A DNA stretch of 64,000 bases from Aeromonas jandaei (GCF_037890695.1 NZ_CP149571.1:872001-936000); one strand, 5' to 3'; shown: positions 47,868 to 59,177, counted from the first letter of the stretch. Notes: generated from the letters alone by a model not told the origin. Program-made: numbers and translations.

Positions 47868-49904
47868 CTACTTCACCCCCGCCTTGATCATGCAGTCGCT
47901 GTACTGCTTGTCCACCCGGAAGATGTGGTTGAGCAGCCAATTCTTGAGGAAGATGATCATCTCCATATTGCGCTCCTGCTCGTCGCCCCCTTCGCGGCGG
48001 ATCAGGGCGCCCAGTTCGGCCAGCAGCTTGACGTGCTCCTGCTTGTGGCGTTGCAGGTCGGGGTAGCAGGCCTGCTCCATGCTCTTCTCTTCATCGGCAA
48101 AGTGCTGGGTCGCCAGCTTGAGCAGCTCGTCCAGCCGCTGTTTGCGCTGCTGGGGCGAGCTGTTGTCACGGACTGCGTGGTAGAAGCGGTTCATCGCCTC
48201 GAACAACCCCTGATGCTGGCGGTCCACGCTCGGCACGTTGACCATAAAGGATTCGTTCCAGTGCAGCAGGTCTTGCTCGTTACCATTGTGGGGGTTTGAG
48301 TTGACCTCGAACTGATCGCTGACCAGACGGATCTCCTCATTGGCCTGATTGAGATCCCGGGTATGGGTGCGGCTCTCGCGCGAAAGGTCCAGACATTCGC
48401 GGGCGATGTTGGCGACCAGCATGACGTTGCGGTTGGTCTCTTCGGTCACCTTGGCCTGCTGCTCAGCGGCGGTGGCGATCTGGCCGTTCATGTCGGCAAC
48501 CCGGGTGATCGCCTCGACGATAGAGTTTAGAGTTTCGCCGGTGCCGGCCGCCTGATTGACCGCCTGCTCGCTGACATTGCGGGTGGTGTGCATGGTGTTG
48601 ACCGCATGGCGGGTGTTGTTCTGCAGCGCCTCGATCCGCTGCTGGATATCGACGGTAGCCGCCTGGGTACGAATAGCCAGCTGGCGCACCTCGTCGGCCA
48701 CCACCGCAAAGCCGCGCCCCTGTTCGCCGGCCCGGGCCGCCTCGATGGCGGCGTTGAGGGCCAGCAGGTTGGTCTGTTCCGAGATGGTGCGGATCACCTG
48801 CAAGATGTTGCCGATCTGGGTGCTCTCCTGATCCAGCTGGGTCACTTCCCCGGCGGATTGCTCGATATGGTCGGCGACCTGACGGATCAGGGCTATGGTC
48901 TGGCTTACCTGCTGCTGGCCATCGTGGGCCTGCTGCTGGGTGAGCAGGGTATCCTGACTGGCCTGCTCGGTGTTGTGCTCGATGTTGTGGACGGTGGCAG
49001 TCATCTCGTTGATGGCGGCCGCCAGCATGTCGGTGTTTTGCTGAGCCTGCTGCATGCTGTTGAAGGTGCTGCCGGAGTGGTTCATCAGCAGTGCCATCTT
49101 GTCATGGGTTTTGTGGGAAACCTGCTGCACCGAGCCGATCAGGCTGTCGATATTGTCGAGGAAGCGGTTGAACACCTTGGCCAGATAGGCGAATTCGTCC
49201 TGCCCCTGAATGCGCAGCCGGAAGGTGAGATTGTGGCTGCGATTGGCCAGCTCGACCAGCTGGGCCATCAGTTGCTGCAGGGGCTGCACGGTCTTGAGGT
49301 GGATCAGCAGCAGCATCAGCATGATAACGGCCAGGCTGACGAATAGCAGGATCATATCCTGGCTCTGCAGGGTCTGGTTCTGATTTTCAATGGCCCGCTC
49401 CTGCTGCTGCAGTTGCTGCCGCTGCTGTTCGAGCGCCTGTTCGACGGCACTGGCGATGCTATCGGTCAGCGCATCGAAGCCCTGATCCGGCTCCTTCATC
49501 AGGCGGTTGCCCGCCTCACGTCCCTCTTTGAGATAGGCATCGACCATCCGCTTGCCCACATCCAGCTGACGGGTCAGCAGGGGGGTCAGAGCACTCTGCA
49601 ACCGGGGCAGGGTGTCGAGTAGCTGACGAGCCGCCTGAGCATGCTGCTCTGCCTCGCCGATAGAGTCCTGCTCCCCCGATACGGCGGCATCGGTGAGGAA
49701 TTGTTGTACCTGGGTGGTGTGGTAACGCAGCTCCTGCAGCGCTATCTGGACGTTGGTGATCTTGATCACTTCGCCCGGTAGCAGGCCGAGCTGGCTGGTC
49801 AATGTGCTGCGCCAGATGTTGCTCAAAATCATGGTCAGCAAGATGATGAGGCTTGCTCCCAGCAGCAGGCGCCGGATCGATATATTGCGAAGCAGTGAAG
49901 ACAT
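47868..49904 (-). CDS. Methyl-accepting chemotaxis protein with C-terminal hemerythrin domain (paralogue 2)
   Basis: 678 residues from ATG at 49904 (GAGGG upstream; the frame extends to 49958 without support). Same layout as the receptor at 39169: TM1 (about 13-30), helical periplasmic sensor with the shared [12 protein letters not shown]2 (195-215), HAMP, hairpin tip [20 protein letters not shown], and hemerythrin domain (545-675) with [18 protein letters not shown] and [11 protein letters not shown], all seven diiron ligands. A duplicated O2- or redox-sensing chemoreceptor. Confidence 0.93.
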   Translation of the reverse strand: MSSLLRNISIRRLLLGASLIILLTMILSNIWRSTLTSQLGLLPGEVIKITNVQIALQELRYHTTQVQQFLTDAAVSGEQDSIGEAEQHAQAARQLLDTLPRLQSALTPLLTRQLDVGKRMVDAYLKEGREAGNRLMKEPDQGFDALTDSIASAVEQALEQQRQQLQQQERAIENQNQTLQSQDMILLFVSLAVIMLMLLLIHLKTVQPLQQLMAQLVELANRSHNLTFRLRIQGQDEFAYLAKVFNRFLDNIDSLIGSVQQVSHKTHDKMALLMNHSGSTFNSMQQAQQNTDMLAAAINEMTATVHNIEHNTEQASQDTLLTQQQAHDGQQQVSQTIALIRQVADHIEQSAGEVTQLDQESTQIGNILQVIRTISEQTNLLALNAAIEAARAGEQGRGFAVVADEVRQLAIRTQAATVDIQQRIEALQNNTRHAVNTMHTTRNVSEQAVNQAAGTGETLNSIVEAITRVADMNGQIATAAEQQAKVTEETNRNVMLVANIARECLDLSRESRTHTRDLNQANEEIRLVSDQFEVNSNPHNGNEQDLLHWNESFMVNVPSVDRQHQGLFEAMNRFYHAVRDNSSPQQRKQRLDELLKLATQHFADEEKSMEQACYPDLQRHKQEHVKLLAELGALIRREGGDEQERNMEMIIFLKNWLLNHIFRVDKQYSDCMIKAGVK

Positions 49905-49920
49905 GGAACCCTCGGATGCC

Positions 49921-49942
49921 CTATTGACAGTACCTTCAATAG
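49921..49942. promoter_or_regulatory. Inverted repeat upstream of the second hemerythrin chemoreceptor
   Basis: CTATTGA and TCAATAG, perfect 7-bp arms 8 nt apart, 17 nt upstream of the minus-strand start codon. The TTGA...TCAA core loosely recalls FNR-class half-sites but the spacing is wrong. Possible repressor site; regulator unknown. Confidence 0.35.
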
Positions 49943-50156
49943 TAGTCAATGGAGCCACCCAACGGCCTGCCTTTAATCACATATCCACTCTCTTCGTCAG
50001 GTTTTCCCCTCTGGTTCAGGGAAGAGCAAGTTCAATGACCGATACTGCCCTTTTCTGCCCGGTGTCACTCTCTTTCTGCTGACGTCACACCTTGGCACAC
50101 CTCTGGGGTAGAATGCCGCCCTTCAGTTTATCGAGTTGTTTCTTTGAGGTTTTTTC

Positions 50157-50813
50157 ATGCATTTCAAGACTCTGGTTCCCGCTGTTGCACTCGCCGTTGC
50201 CCTGAGCGGCTGTACCACCAATCCCTACACTGGTGAATCCCAGACCTCCAAGGGCGCCTGGGGCGCGCTGGCCGGTGCCGCTGCCGGTGCCGCAGTAGGC
50301 GCGCTCTCCTCCAGCAAGGGTGACCGCAAGAAGGGTATCCTGACTGGTGTGGCCGCCGGTGCCGCGCTGGGTGGCGGTATCGGTTACTACATGGATGTGC
50401 AGGAAGCCAAGCTGCGCGAGAAGCTGCAGGGCACTGGCGTCAGCGTTACCCGTAATGGCAACGATCTGATCCTCAACATGCCGAACAACGTCACCTTCGA
50501 CAGCTCCAGCTCCCAGCTGAAAGCGGCCGGCGCCAACACCCTGTCCGGCGTGGCCATGGTGGTTGCCGAGTTCGACAAGACTCGCCTGAACGTAGTCGGT
50601 CACACCGACAGCACTGGTTCCCGCGATCTGAACATGAAGCTCTCCCGCGAGCGCGCCGACGCCGTTGCCGCCCAGCTGATCGGTCAGGGCGTTGCAGGCA
50701 GCCGTATCGCTACCACAGGTGTTGGCCCGGATCAGCCGATTGCCACCAACAGTACTGCAGCCGGCAAAGCCCAGAACCGCCGCGTCACCATTACCCTGAC
50801 CCCGACTGCCTAA
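50157..50813 (+). CDS. OmpA-family outer-membrane lipoprotein (YiaD-like)
   Basis: 218 residues. A lipoprotein signal with LSGC (Cys19), a glycine-zipper stretch of small residues (about 35-85, GALAGAAAGAAVGAL), then an OmpA peptidoglycan-binding domain (105-215) with NVVGHTDSTGS and LSRERADAVAAQL. It probably tethers the outer membrane to the cell wall. GAGG precedes the ATG. Single-gene unit with its own terminator. Confidence 0.9.
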   Translation: MHFKTLVPAVALAVALSGCTTNPYTGESQTSKGAWGALAGAAAGAAVGALSSSKGDRKKGILTGVAAGAALGGGIGYYMDVQEAKLREKLQGTGVSVTRNGNDLILNMPNNVTFDSSSSQLKAAGANTLSGVAMVVAEFDKTRLNVVGHTDSTGSRDLNMKLSRERADAVAAQLIGQGVAGSRIATTGVGPDQPIATNSTAAGKAQNRRVTITLTPTA

Positions 50814-50835
50814 GTCGTTCAGGTTTCGGTAACGA

Positions 50836-50865
50836 AAAGGCCCCGCCAGTGATGGCGGGGCCTTT
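50836..50865 (+). terminator. Terminator of the OmpA-type lipoprotein gene
   Basis: AAAGGCCCCGCCA-GTGA-TGGCGGGGCCTTT, perfect 13-bp arms. Confidence 0.88.
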
Positions 50866-50957
50866 CTATTGGAGCCGTTGCGAGCAATGGCTCCTTGTTC
50901 TTTGCTCCCTGTTCCCCTTGTGGGAGAAGGGCCGGGGATGAGGGGAAGAACCGCCTC

Positions 50958-51305
50958 TTAGACAGCCGCAGTCAGCTGCACTTCCACCTTGTAGCCTTCG
51001 TGGGCCAGACGGGCCTGTACACAGGCGCGTACCGGTGCGGTGCCGGCAGGGATCCAGGCATCCCACTGCTCGTTGAAAGCGGCGATATCGCCAATATCTT
51101 TCAGATAAATGTTGGCCATCAGGATTTTGTCGACGCCGGAGCCGTTGGCTTCCAGCAGGCGTTGCAGGCTGGTCAGCACTTCGCGGGTCTGCTGGTGGAT
51201 GTCGGCCTCTTCGCTGACGGGGACTTCCACCACATAGAGGGTGCCGTTGTGAATGACGACGTCAGACCAACGCTGGGTGGTGCCGATTCGGGTAATGGTT
51301 GTCAT
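50958..51305 (-). CDS. RidA/YjgF-YoaB family protein
   Basis: 115 residues. The VEVPVSEEADIHQQTREVLTSL block, ILMANIYLKDI and PVRACVQARLAHEGYKVEV match the Rid superfamily, closest in style to the YoaB subgroup rather than canonical RidA. The conserved Arg (PVRACV) is present, so imine/enamine hydrolysis is possible but unproven. Downstream of tusA in the same direction. Confidence 0.88.
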   Translation of the reverse strand: MTTITRIGTTQRWSDVVIHNGTLYVVEVPVSEEADIHQQTREVLTSLQRLLEANGSGVDKILMANIYLKDIGDIAAFNEQWDAWIPAGTAPVRACVQARLAHEGYKVEVQLTAAV

Positions 51306-51327
51306 GGCGTGCTCCGGAAACGGGGAA

Positions 51328-51573
51328 TTATTGACCCTTGCGGATCAGATAACGGTAGGGGGCCTGCTCTGTCTCGCTGGCGACCAGAGTGTGATCCATA
51401 AAGCGGCAGAAACTGGGGATGTCGCGGGTGGTTGAGGGGTCGTCGGCACTGACCAGCAGGGTCTCCCCGTCAGCCATCAGCCGCACTTTTTTACGCACCA
51501 TCATCACAGGCTCCGGGCAACGAAGCCCGATTGCGTCCAACTCGTGAGTTGCATCGCAGAATAAATCACTCAT
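51328..51573 (-). CDS. tusA: TusA, sulfurtransferase for tRNA 2-thiouridine
   Basis: 81 residues (E. coli TusA 81). The [20 protein letters not shown] segment holds the conserved CPEP active-site Cys (about 19). It accepts persulfide from IscS and passes it to TusBCD/MnmA for s2U34 of tRNAs. The ridA-type gene follows by 22 nt. Confidence 0.95.
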   Translation of the reverse strand: MSDLFCDATHELDAIGLRCPEPVMMVRKKVRLMADGETLLVSADDPSTTRDIPSFCRFMDHTLVASETEQAPYRYLIRKGQ

Positions 51574-51742
51574 CTATCATCAACCTTCAACCTATTCGGC
51601 TGCCAATGATACTCAGGGCTAAAAAATAAGCAAACCATTGGCCTGTCTAACAGCATATGTAACCAAAATGTTATTGCGGACTATCCAGCGCCTGCCGGAC
51701 GAGTAATATAAAAATTGAACCATATTCAACAAGGAGGTGAAT

Positions 51743-51934
51743 ATGCAGGTCTCCTACGGCAGATTGCAGGCCTATGCAGGCATGGGGTTCTTGTCCTTCG
51801 CAATGATAGTGATGGGCAGCCCGATCGGGAATACCGGTACCTGGTTCGGTTCCATGGTGATGGTCGGGCTGGGGCTCTGGATCGAGCTCAGCGATTACTA
51901 TGACGAGGATGAGGACGAAAACGATCAATCCTGA
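51743..51934 (+). CDS. Small two-span membrane protein with acidic tail, unknown function
   Basis: 63 residues behind an excellent AAGGAGG ribosome site 5 nt before ATG 51743. Two hydrophobic segments (about 10-25 and 35-47) joined by a Gly/Asn turn, then a strongly acidic C-terminus (YYDEDEDEND). A terminator follows. The ribosome site, coding composition and terminator argue for a real single-gene unit. No family recognised. Confidence 0.7.
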   Translation: MQVSYGRLQAYAGMGFLSFAMIVMGSPIGNTGTWFGSMVMVGLGLWIELSDYYDEDEDENDQS

Positions 51935-51952
51935 CTTGATGACGATTCAACA

Positions 51953-51978
51953 ACAAAGGCGGAGCAATCCGCCTTTGT
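51953..51978. terminator. Terminator of the small membrane protein gene
   Basis: ACAAAGGCGGA-GCAA-TCCGCCTTTGT, perfect 11-bp arms, usable from both sides (convergent genes). Confidence 0.85.
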
Positions 51979-52007
51979 CATTTCTGTCGATTGGCCAGTA
52001 GCCCGGA

Positions 52008-53246
52008 TCAGCGGGTCGAGCGCATCGCCCGCTCCAGATGCAGCGCCGTCTGCTGTGGATTGGCTTTGGGGTCGTTGAAGAAGTTGCTCAGCACATCCAG
52101 AATTGCCTGACGCATATTGGTGGGAGTGGCCATCCCCTCTGCCATGCTGGGCAGCAGATTGTCCTGCTGCTCGGCGTGGAGGAAATCCTGATAGGAGCGG
52201 ATGGCGCAGCGATCAAACTTGCTCATGTTGGGTTTGGTCAGCGCCGGGATCGACCCCTTCACCCGGTTGAACTCCTCCTGAAACTTCGGCGTCATCAGCA
52301 GCTGGGCCAGCTCCCCCTGCGCCTGCAGCTGGGCCGGATCCCGCTGTTTGAACATGGCGATGGAGTCGAGGTTGTAGCTGAACAGCCCGGTGCTGCCGGG
52401 GCTTGGCAGGCATTCGATATCTTCGCCCGGCCGGTAGTTGCCGGCGAGCAGCTCCCCCTTCACCCAGTCACCCATCACCTGCATGGCGGCGCCGCCGCTC
52501 TCCAGCAGATTGGTGGCCTGATGCCATTTCAGTCCGGCGTACTTTTGTGGCACGTAGGCGCGCAGCTGCTGGAAGCGGGTAAGAACCCGCACCATGTCGG
52601 GGCCGGTCAGGGTGGCGCTGTCCTGTTCCACAAAGGCTTTGCGATAGAACTGCTTGCCCCCTTCACCGAGTGCCACCGTTTCAAACAGGACGGCCAGCTG
52701 CCAGGGCTCGTTGCCGATGGCGAGCGGAGTAATGCCTCGTTTTTTAAGCTGGTCGGCGACCGTCACGAACTGGGCCCAGTCGGTGGGAGGGGTGAGTTTC
52801 TGTTGCTCGAACACCTTGCGGTTGAGCCATAACCAGTTGACCCGGTGGATACCGGTAGGCACCGCCATCAGGGCGCCGTTCTGGCTGAGGGTGGCCCGCA
52901 CCATAGGCGGCATCTGGCTGTACCAGCCGAGGTGCTCCGCCATGGGGGTGAGGTCGCGCAAAAAACCGAGCCCGGCCCACTCCTTGAGCTCATACCCCTT
53001 GAGATGGGCCGCCTCCGGCGGGTTGGCGGCCAGCGCCCGGCTTTTCAGCACCGTCATGGCGCTCTTGCCGCCACCGCCCTGTACCGCGAAGTCATTCCAC
53101 TGGTTGCCTTTGGCGATCCACTCCGATTTGAGCACTTCGACCGCCTGCGCTTCGCCGCCGGAGGTCCACCAGTGCAGCACCTCCACCTGGGAGGCACAGA
53201 CAGAACCGGAGAGCAGGGCTAGCAGGGGGAGAGGGAACCACTTCAT
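52008..53246 (-). CDS. Sugar-type ABC solute-binding protein, encoded with a two-component system
   Basis: 412 residues from ATG at 53246 (the longer frame upstream overlaps the kinase gene). A signal peptide (cut near VCA-SQ) precedes a type 1 extracellular binding fold: EVLHWWTSGGEAQAVEVL, FAVQGGGGKSAM and VPTGIHRVNWLWLN resemble glucose/mannose-binding proteins of the Pseudomonas GltB type. No permease or ATPase gene follows. Its place directly after a kinase and response regulator (8 nt from the kinase stop) suggests it either feeds a remote transporter or presents ligand to the kinase. Confidence 0.87.
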   Translation of the reverse strand: MKWFPLPLLALLSGSVCASQVEVLHWWTSGGEAQAVEVLKSEWIAKGNQWNDFAVQGGGGKSAMTVLKSRALAANPPEAAHLKGYELKEWAGLGFLRDLTPMAEHLGWYSQMPPMVRATLSQNGALMAVPTGIHRVNWLWLNRKVFEQQKLTPPTDWAQFVTVADQLKKRGITPLAIGNEPWQLAVLFETVALGEGGKQFYRKAFVEQDSATLTGPDMVRVLTRFQQLRAYVPQKYAGLKWHQATNLLESGGAAMQVMGDWVKGELLAGNYRPGEDIECLPSPGSTGLFSYNLDSIAMFKQRDPAQLQAQGELAQLLMTPKFQEEFNRVKGSIPALTKPNMSKFDRCAIRSYQDFLHAEQQDNLLPSMAEGMATPTNMRQAILDVLSNFFNDPKANPQQTALHLERAMRSTR

Positions 53247-53253
53247 GAGAAGA

Positions 53254-54696
53254 CTACCTTGGCAGTGAGAGGGTGGCCTGCAGACCACCTTGCGGACGAT
53301 TTTCCAGCACCAGATCGCCGCCGTGAGCATGGGCGATGTTGCGGGCGATGCCGAGCCCGAGACCGGTGCCGGCCTGATCCGTGCTGAGCCGGTAATAGGG
53401 CTCGAAGATGCGCTCGAACTGGTCATCCGGCAGGCCGGGGCCCTCATCCATGATGAACAGGATCAGCATCTCCTCGTCATCCATGATGATGATGCGCACC
53501 CGCTGGCCGTACTTGATGCCGTTGTCCACCAGATTGCCGATGCAGCGCTTGAGCGCCAGCAGCTTGCCGCGGTAGGGCCATTTGCAGTGCCCTTCGATGG
53601 TGAGACGTTCGTCGTGGAGGTTGAGCGACTCGGCCATCTGCTCCAGCAGGGCGTTGATGTCGATCTCCTCGATGTTCTCGTGGATGTCGGTCTCTTTGAC
53701 CGTCTGCAGTGCCCCTTTCACCATCAGCTCGAGTTCGTCGAGATCCTTGTTGAACTTGGCGATCTGTACCTCGTCGTCGAGCAGCTCGACCCGCAGCCGC
53801 AGCCGGGTGATGGGGGTCTTGAGGTCGTGAGAAATAGAGCTGAACAGCCGCTCCCGATCATCGATATAGCGGCGGATGCGGTGCTGCATGATGTTGAAGG
53901 CGCGGGTCGCCGCCACGATCTCGGAGGCGCCCTCCTCCTTGAGCGAAGGCTGGTCGATATCCTTGCCGAGGTTGACCGCCGCCTTGGCCAGCCGGCGCAG
54001 CGGCCGGGTCTGCCAGCGCACCAGCATAAAGGTGAAGAAGCAGAGGAACACCGTCATCAGGGCGATGAAGCGCACCTGATTGCTTGGCATGACGGTGTCA
54101 TCCAGCGTCATGTAGGGGGCGGGCAGCAGGGCCGCCAGATAGAGCCACTCCCCCTTTTCGATCTCGATCTGGGTCACCAGCACCGGCGGATTGATGGGCT
54201 CGAGCGACAGGGTGTAGCGTGCCCAGGAGGAGGGGAGATCCGCCAGCAGGGTGTCGTTGTTGAATACGTGGAGGTCTTCGGGCCGCGAGAAGTCCACCTT
54301 GATCGCCATGGCATCGGAGAGCTTGCGGGTCAGCACTCCCTGCACCTCCTCCAGCACCTGCGTCTTGCGTTCGCTGTCGGGGATGGCGTTGATGTGGATC
54401 TCCTCTTCGTTCAGCGAGACGAAGAAGCGGCTGCCGCCCATGTTGCGCAGCTGGTCGAGGGCGATGTGGCGATATTGCAGCGGCAGGGATTTGAAGAAGT
54501 TGACGGTGGAGGCGGCAGACATGGCGAGGTTGCGGGTGGTGCTGAGCATCCCCTCCAGCTCCCGCTTCTGGATCTGCTGCATCCAGATGCCGGTCAGAAT
54601 GGTCTGGGAGAGCAGGATGGCCAGCAGCAGCAGCAGGATCATCCGCGACAGCAGAGAGCGGGGCACCAGTGCCCCCCAGGACCATTTGTTGCTCAT
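53254..54696 (-). CDS. Membrane sensor histidine kinase (EnvZ/GtrS-like)
   Basis: 480 residues. TM1 (about 15-38), a periplasmic domain (40-190), TM2 (about 208-225), HAMP (226-280), the phospho-acceptor SHDLKTPITRLRLR (His near 290), the N-box GNLVDNGIKYG, then DEGPGLP and GTGLGLGIARNIAHAHGG ATP-binding boxes. A complete class I kinase. The start overlaps the response-regulator stop by 4 nt. The P. putida GtrS/GltR pair next to gltB is a plausible analogue. Confidence 0.93.
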   Translation of the reverse strand: MSNKWSWGALVPRSLLSRMILLLLLAILLSQTILTGIWMQQIQKRELEGMLSTTRNLAMSAASTVNFFKSLPLQYRHIALDQLRNMGGSRFFVSLNEEEIHINAIPDSERKTQVLEEVQGVLTRKLSDAMAIKVDFSRPEDLHVFNNDTLLADLPSSWARYTLSLEPINPPVLVTQIEIEKGEWLYLAALLPAPYMTLDDTVMPSNQVRFIALMTVFLCFFTFMLVRWQTRPLRRLAKAAVNLGKDIDQPSLKEEGASEIVAATRAFNIMQHRIRRYIDDRERLFSSISHDLKTPITRLRLRVELLDDEVQIAKFNKDLDELELMVKGALQTVKETDIHENIEEIDINALLEQMAESLNLHDERLTIEGHCKWPYRGKLLALKRCIGNLVDNGIKYGQRVRIIIMDDEEMLILFIMDEGPGLPDDQFERIFEPYYRLSTDQAGTGLGLGIARNIAHAHGGDLVLENRPQGGLQATLSLPR

Positions 54697-55415
54697 GGCA
54701 GTTCGTGCACCTCGGCGATCAGCATGTAGCCGCTACCGCGGATGGTTTTGATGATGCGCGGGCTCTTGCCATTGTCGCCCAGCTTCTGGCGCAAGCGGCT
54801 GATCTGCACGTCGATGCCGCGCTCCATCGGCAGGCTTTCGCGGCCGCGGGTGGCATCTGAGATGGTGTCGCGATCCAGCACCACGCCGGGCTGTTGCAGG
54901 AACATGCCGAGCAGCATGGCATCGCTGCCGGAGAGGTCCAGCAGGCTGCCATCTTCGTGGGTCAGCTGGTGGCTCAGGGTGTCGAGGGTCCACTCGGCGA
55001 AGCGCAGGCGGCGGCTCGGCTCTTTCTCTTTTTCCGGCTGGCGAAATTCGGCGCGGCGCAGCAGGGCCTTGATGCGGGCCTGCAGTTCGCGCGGGCTGAA
55101 GGGCTTGGCGATGTAGTCATCGGCGCCGAGTTCGAGGCCGATCACCCGATCCGCCTCGTCGGAAGCCGCAGTCAGCATGATGATGGGCACCTGGGAGGTG
55201 CGACGGATCTGCTGGCAGAGGGTAAAGCCATCCTCGCCGGGCATCATGATGTCCAGAATGATCAGGTCCGGGCTGTGCTGGGCGAGCTGCTCGCGCATCT
55301 CGTTGCCCTCTGCCGCCGTCAATACCTGAAAGCCCGCCCGGGTCAGGTATTCATTGAGCAGCTCGCGGATCTCTTGGTCGTCATCGACGATCAGCAGTTG
55401 TTTGCTCATTGACAT
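54693..55415 (-). CDS. OmpR-family response regulator
   Basis: 240 residues from ATG at 55415; ATG 55409 and an upstream ATG at 55427 are alternatives, as the ribosome site (GGGTGG) is weak. The receiver domain has DDD near residue 11, phospho-acceptor Asp in LIILDIMMPG (about 55) and KPFSPREL. The winged-helix DNA-binding domain ends IIKTIRGSGYMLIAEV. First gene of the regulator-kinase-binding protein operon. Confidence 0.93.
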   Translation of the reverse strand: MSMSKQLLIVDDDQEIRELLNEYLTRAGFQVLTAAEGNEMREQLAQHSPDLIILDIMMPGEDGFTLCQQIRRTSQVPIIMLTAASDEADRVIGLELGADDYIAKPFSPRELQARIKALLRRAEFRQPEKEKEPSRRLRFAEWTLDTLSHQLTHEDGSLLDLSGSDAMLLGMFLQQPGVVLDRDTISDATRGRESLPMERGIDVQISRLRQKLGDNGKSPRIIKTIRGSGYMLIAEVHELP

Positions 55416-55543
55416 ATGTATGTGCATCCACCCATTTTTTTGTGCAGATTGAACCTGTCGGGGGAGCAAAAAGCAAGCAAGCCCCCTATCTAATGTGAGG
55501 TTTGGAGCAATAACCACCCATTGCCGGGTTTAAAACGAAAAAA

Positions 55544-55565
55544 GGCCGACCCAAACGGGACGGCC
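55544..55565 (-). terminator. Second terminator downstream of fadBA
   Basis: Minus strand GGCCG-t-CCC-GTTT-GGG-t-CGGCC followed by TTTTTTCGTTTT. A strong intrinsic terminator about 115 nt after fadA. Confidence 0.8.
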
Positions 55566-55625
55566 AATACCCAGCATCCGACTACAGGCCAGCACCCCGT
55601 GTGGCGATGGCCTCAGATTTGAAAA

Positions 55626-55646
55626 GGGGCCGGTAATGCCGGCCCC
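55626..55646 (-). terminator. First terminator downstream of fadBA
   Basis: Minus strand GGGGCCGG-CATTA-CCGGCCCC then TTTTC, 34 nt after the fadA stop. With the next hairpin it forms a tandem terminator. Confidence 0.85.
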
Positions 55647-55680
55647 GAAAACGTTGATATTCGATCGAGTTGCTTGTGGA

Positions 55681-56865
<1,185 letters not shown>

Positions 56866-59013
56866 TCAGTAGAAGGTTTTGCCCTGGGCAGCCATCTCGC
56901 GCAGCTTGTCGCTGACGCGGTAGAGCGGGCCCAAATCGGCATACTGGTCGGCCATGGCCACGTAGCGATCCAGACCAATGGTGTCCAGATAGCGGAACAC
57001 GCCGCCGCGGAAGGGAGGGAAGCCCAGACCGTAGACCAGCGCGATGTCGGCTTCGGCTGGCGTGGCGACTATGCCCTCTTCCAGACAGAGCACCACCTCG
57101 TTGATCATCGGGATCATCATGCGTGCGATGATGGCGTCCTTGTCGAAATCCTGTTTCGGCTTGGCAATGGGGGCCAGCAGCTCGTAACTGGCGGCGTCGG
57201 CCACCTTCTTCGGCTTGCCCTTCTTGTCCTGCTCGTAGGCGTAGAAGCCCTTGCCATTTTTCTGACCGAAGCGGTTCACTTCGTACATCACGTCGATGGC
57301 GGTGCGACCTTCCTTGCTCATGCGCGCCGGGAAGCCCTGCGCCATCACGTCACCGGCATGGTGGCCGGTGTCGATGCCGACCACGTCCAGCAGGTAGGCG
57401 GGGCCCATGGGCCAGCCAAACTCCTTCTCCATCACCTTGTCGACGGCAGCGAAGTCGGCGCCATCGGCGACCAGCTTGTTGAAGCCGAAGAAGTAGGGGA
57501 ACAGCACGCGGTTGACGAAGAAGCCCGGGCAGTCGTTGACCACGACCGGGGACTTGCCCATGGCGGCGGCGTAGGCCACCACGCGGTTGATGGTTTCATC
57601 GGAGGTCTGCTCGCCGCGGATGATCTCCACCAGCGGCATGCGGTGCACCGGGTTGAAGAAGTGCATGCCGCAGAAGTTCTGCGGGCGCTTCAGCCCCTTG
57701 GCCAGCAGAGAGATGGGAATGGTGGAGGTGTTGCTGGCGAGCACGGCGTCTTCGCCGATGATTCCTTCCACTTCGCCCAGTACGGCGGCTTTCACCTTGG
57801 GATTCTCGACCACGGCTTCGACGACGACGTCCACGCCTTTGACGTTGTCATAGCTGAGGGTCGGGGTAATGGCAGAGAGCACCTGGCCCATCTTGATGCC
57901 ATCGATGCGGCCCTTCTCGAGCTGGCCGTTGAGCAGCTTGGTGGCTTCGCCCATGCCAAGTGCCAGAGCCTTCTCGTTGATGTCCTTCATCACCGCCGGA
58001 ATGCCCTTGCTGGCAGACTGGTAGGCGATGCCGCCACCCATGATGCCGGCACCCAGTACGGCGGCGTGGCCAGTGGCCTTGCTTGCCTGCTTGGCCGCCT
58101 TCTTGGCCAGCGCCTTGATGTGTTGATCGTTCAGGAAGATGCCGACCAGCGCCTTGGCCACATCGGTCTTGGCCAGCTTGATAAAGCCCTGTGCCTCGGC
58201 GGCCAGCGCTTCGTCACGGCCCATACCTGCGGCGGCCTCGACGGTTTTCACCGCCGTCATCGGTGCCGGATAGTGTTTGCCCGCCACGGCGGCAACCATG
58301 CCGGCGGCGGTGGTGAAGCTCATCATGGCTTCCAGTTTGGAGAGGCGCAGCGGCGCTTTCTTGGCGGCGCGACGGCTCTGCCAGTCCAGTTTGCCCGCGA
58401 TGGCGTCCTTGATCATCTGCAGCGCAGCGCTCTGCAGCGCGTCAGGGGCGACCACGGCATCGATGGCACCCACCTTGAGGGCGTCATCGGCACGATAATC
58501 CTTGCCGGTGGTGATCCACTCGAGCGCGTTGTCGGCGCCGATCACTCGCGGCAGACGGACTGTGCCGCCAAAGCCCGGCATGATGCCGAGTTTGGTCTCG
58601 GGCAGGCCGATTTTGGCGGTGGTGTCGGCCAGACGGAAGTCAGTGGAAAGGATGGTCTCGCAGCCGCCGCCGAGGGCGTGGCCCTTGATGGCGGAGAGGG
58701 TCGGAACCGGCAGATCTTCGATGGCATTGAAGATGTCGTTGGCCTTTTTCAGCCAGCCGAGCAGATCTTCTTGCGGCAGATCGAACAGTTCCAGGAATTC
58801 GGTAATGTCGGCACCGACGATAAAGGCGTCTTTGCCGGAGGTGAGGATCAGACCTTTTAGTTCACGTTCTTGTTGTAATGCGGCGATCGCTTCGCTCAGG
58901 GAGAGCAGGGTAGCGCGATCCAGCTTGTTGACTGAACCCGGGGCATCAAACCTCAGCTCGGCAATGCCGTTTTCGAGGTAGCTGACCGACAGGGTTTCGC
59001 CTTGGTAGATCAT
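56866..59013 (-). CDS. fadB: FadB, multifunctional beta-oxidation alpha subunit
   Basis: 715 residues. The N-terminal enoyl-CoA hydratase/isomerase domain has HALGGGCE and [14 protein letters not shown] with both catalytic Glu (about 119, 139); the C-terminal L-3-hydroxyacyl-CoA dehydrogenase has the NAD-binding [12 protein letters not shown] (about 318) and [13 protein letters not shown]. Converts enoyl-CoA to 3-ketoacyl-CoA for FadA. AAGGAGA precedes the ATG. Confidence 0.97.
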   Translation of the reverse strand: MIYQGETLSVSYLENGIAELRFDAPGSVNKLDRATLLSLSEAIAALQQERELKGLILTSGKDAFIVGADITEFLELFDLPQEDLLGWLKKANDIFNAIEDLPVPTLSAIKGHALGGGCETILSTDFRLADTTAKIGLPETKLGIMPGFGGTVRLPRVIGADNALEWITTGKDYRADDALKVGAIDAVVAPDALQSAALQMIKDAIAGKLDWQSRRAAKKAPLRLSKLEAMMSFTTAAGMVAAVAGKHYPAPMTAVKTVEAAAGMGRDEALAAEAQGFIKLAKTDVAKALVGIFLNDQHIKALAKKAAKQASKATGHAAVLGAGIMGGGIAYQSASKGIPAVMKDINEKALALGMGEATKLLNGQLEKGRIDGIKMGQVLSAITPTLSYDNVKGVDVVVEAVVENPKVKAAVLGEVEGIIGEDAVLASNTSTIPISLLAKGLKRPQNFCGMHFFNPVHRMPLVEIIRGEQTSDETINRVVAYAAAMGKSPVVVNDCPGFFVNRVLFPYFFGFNKLVADGADFAAVDKVMEKEFGWPMGPAYLLDVVGIDTGHHAGDVMAQGFPARMSKEGRTAIDVMYEVNRFGQKNGKGFYAYEQDKKGKPKKVADAASYELLAPIAKPKQDFDKDAIIARMMIPMINEVVLCLEEGIVATPAEADIALVYGLGFPPFRGGVFRYLDTIGLDRYVAMADQYADLGPLYRVSDKLREMAAQGKTFY

Positions 59014-59120
59014 GAGAGTGTCTCCTTGTTCCCACTCAGTGGGGAGTGGTGCTCCTTAATCCCCAGCAGGGGGCGAGGCTCACTATTGATCCAAAAGGAG
59101 ACATTTTCAACACCTATTTA

Positions 59121-59132
59121 AAACATTTGTTT
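59121..59132. promoter_or_regulatory. PsrA-like palindrome upstream of fadB
   Basis: AAAC-ATTT-GTTT matches the core spacing of the PsrA fatty-acid regulator site (GAAAC-N4-GTTTC) known in Pseudomonas. It lies about 110 nt before fadB, just upstream of a possible promoter (TTGAAA-N17-AATAGT, minus strand). Inferred. Confidence 0.4.
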
Positions 59133-59177
59133 AACAGTTATCGAGTAAAAGCTCCTCATCACAAAACAGGCAAAAGA

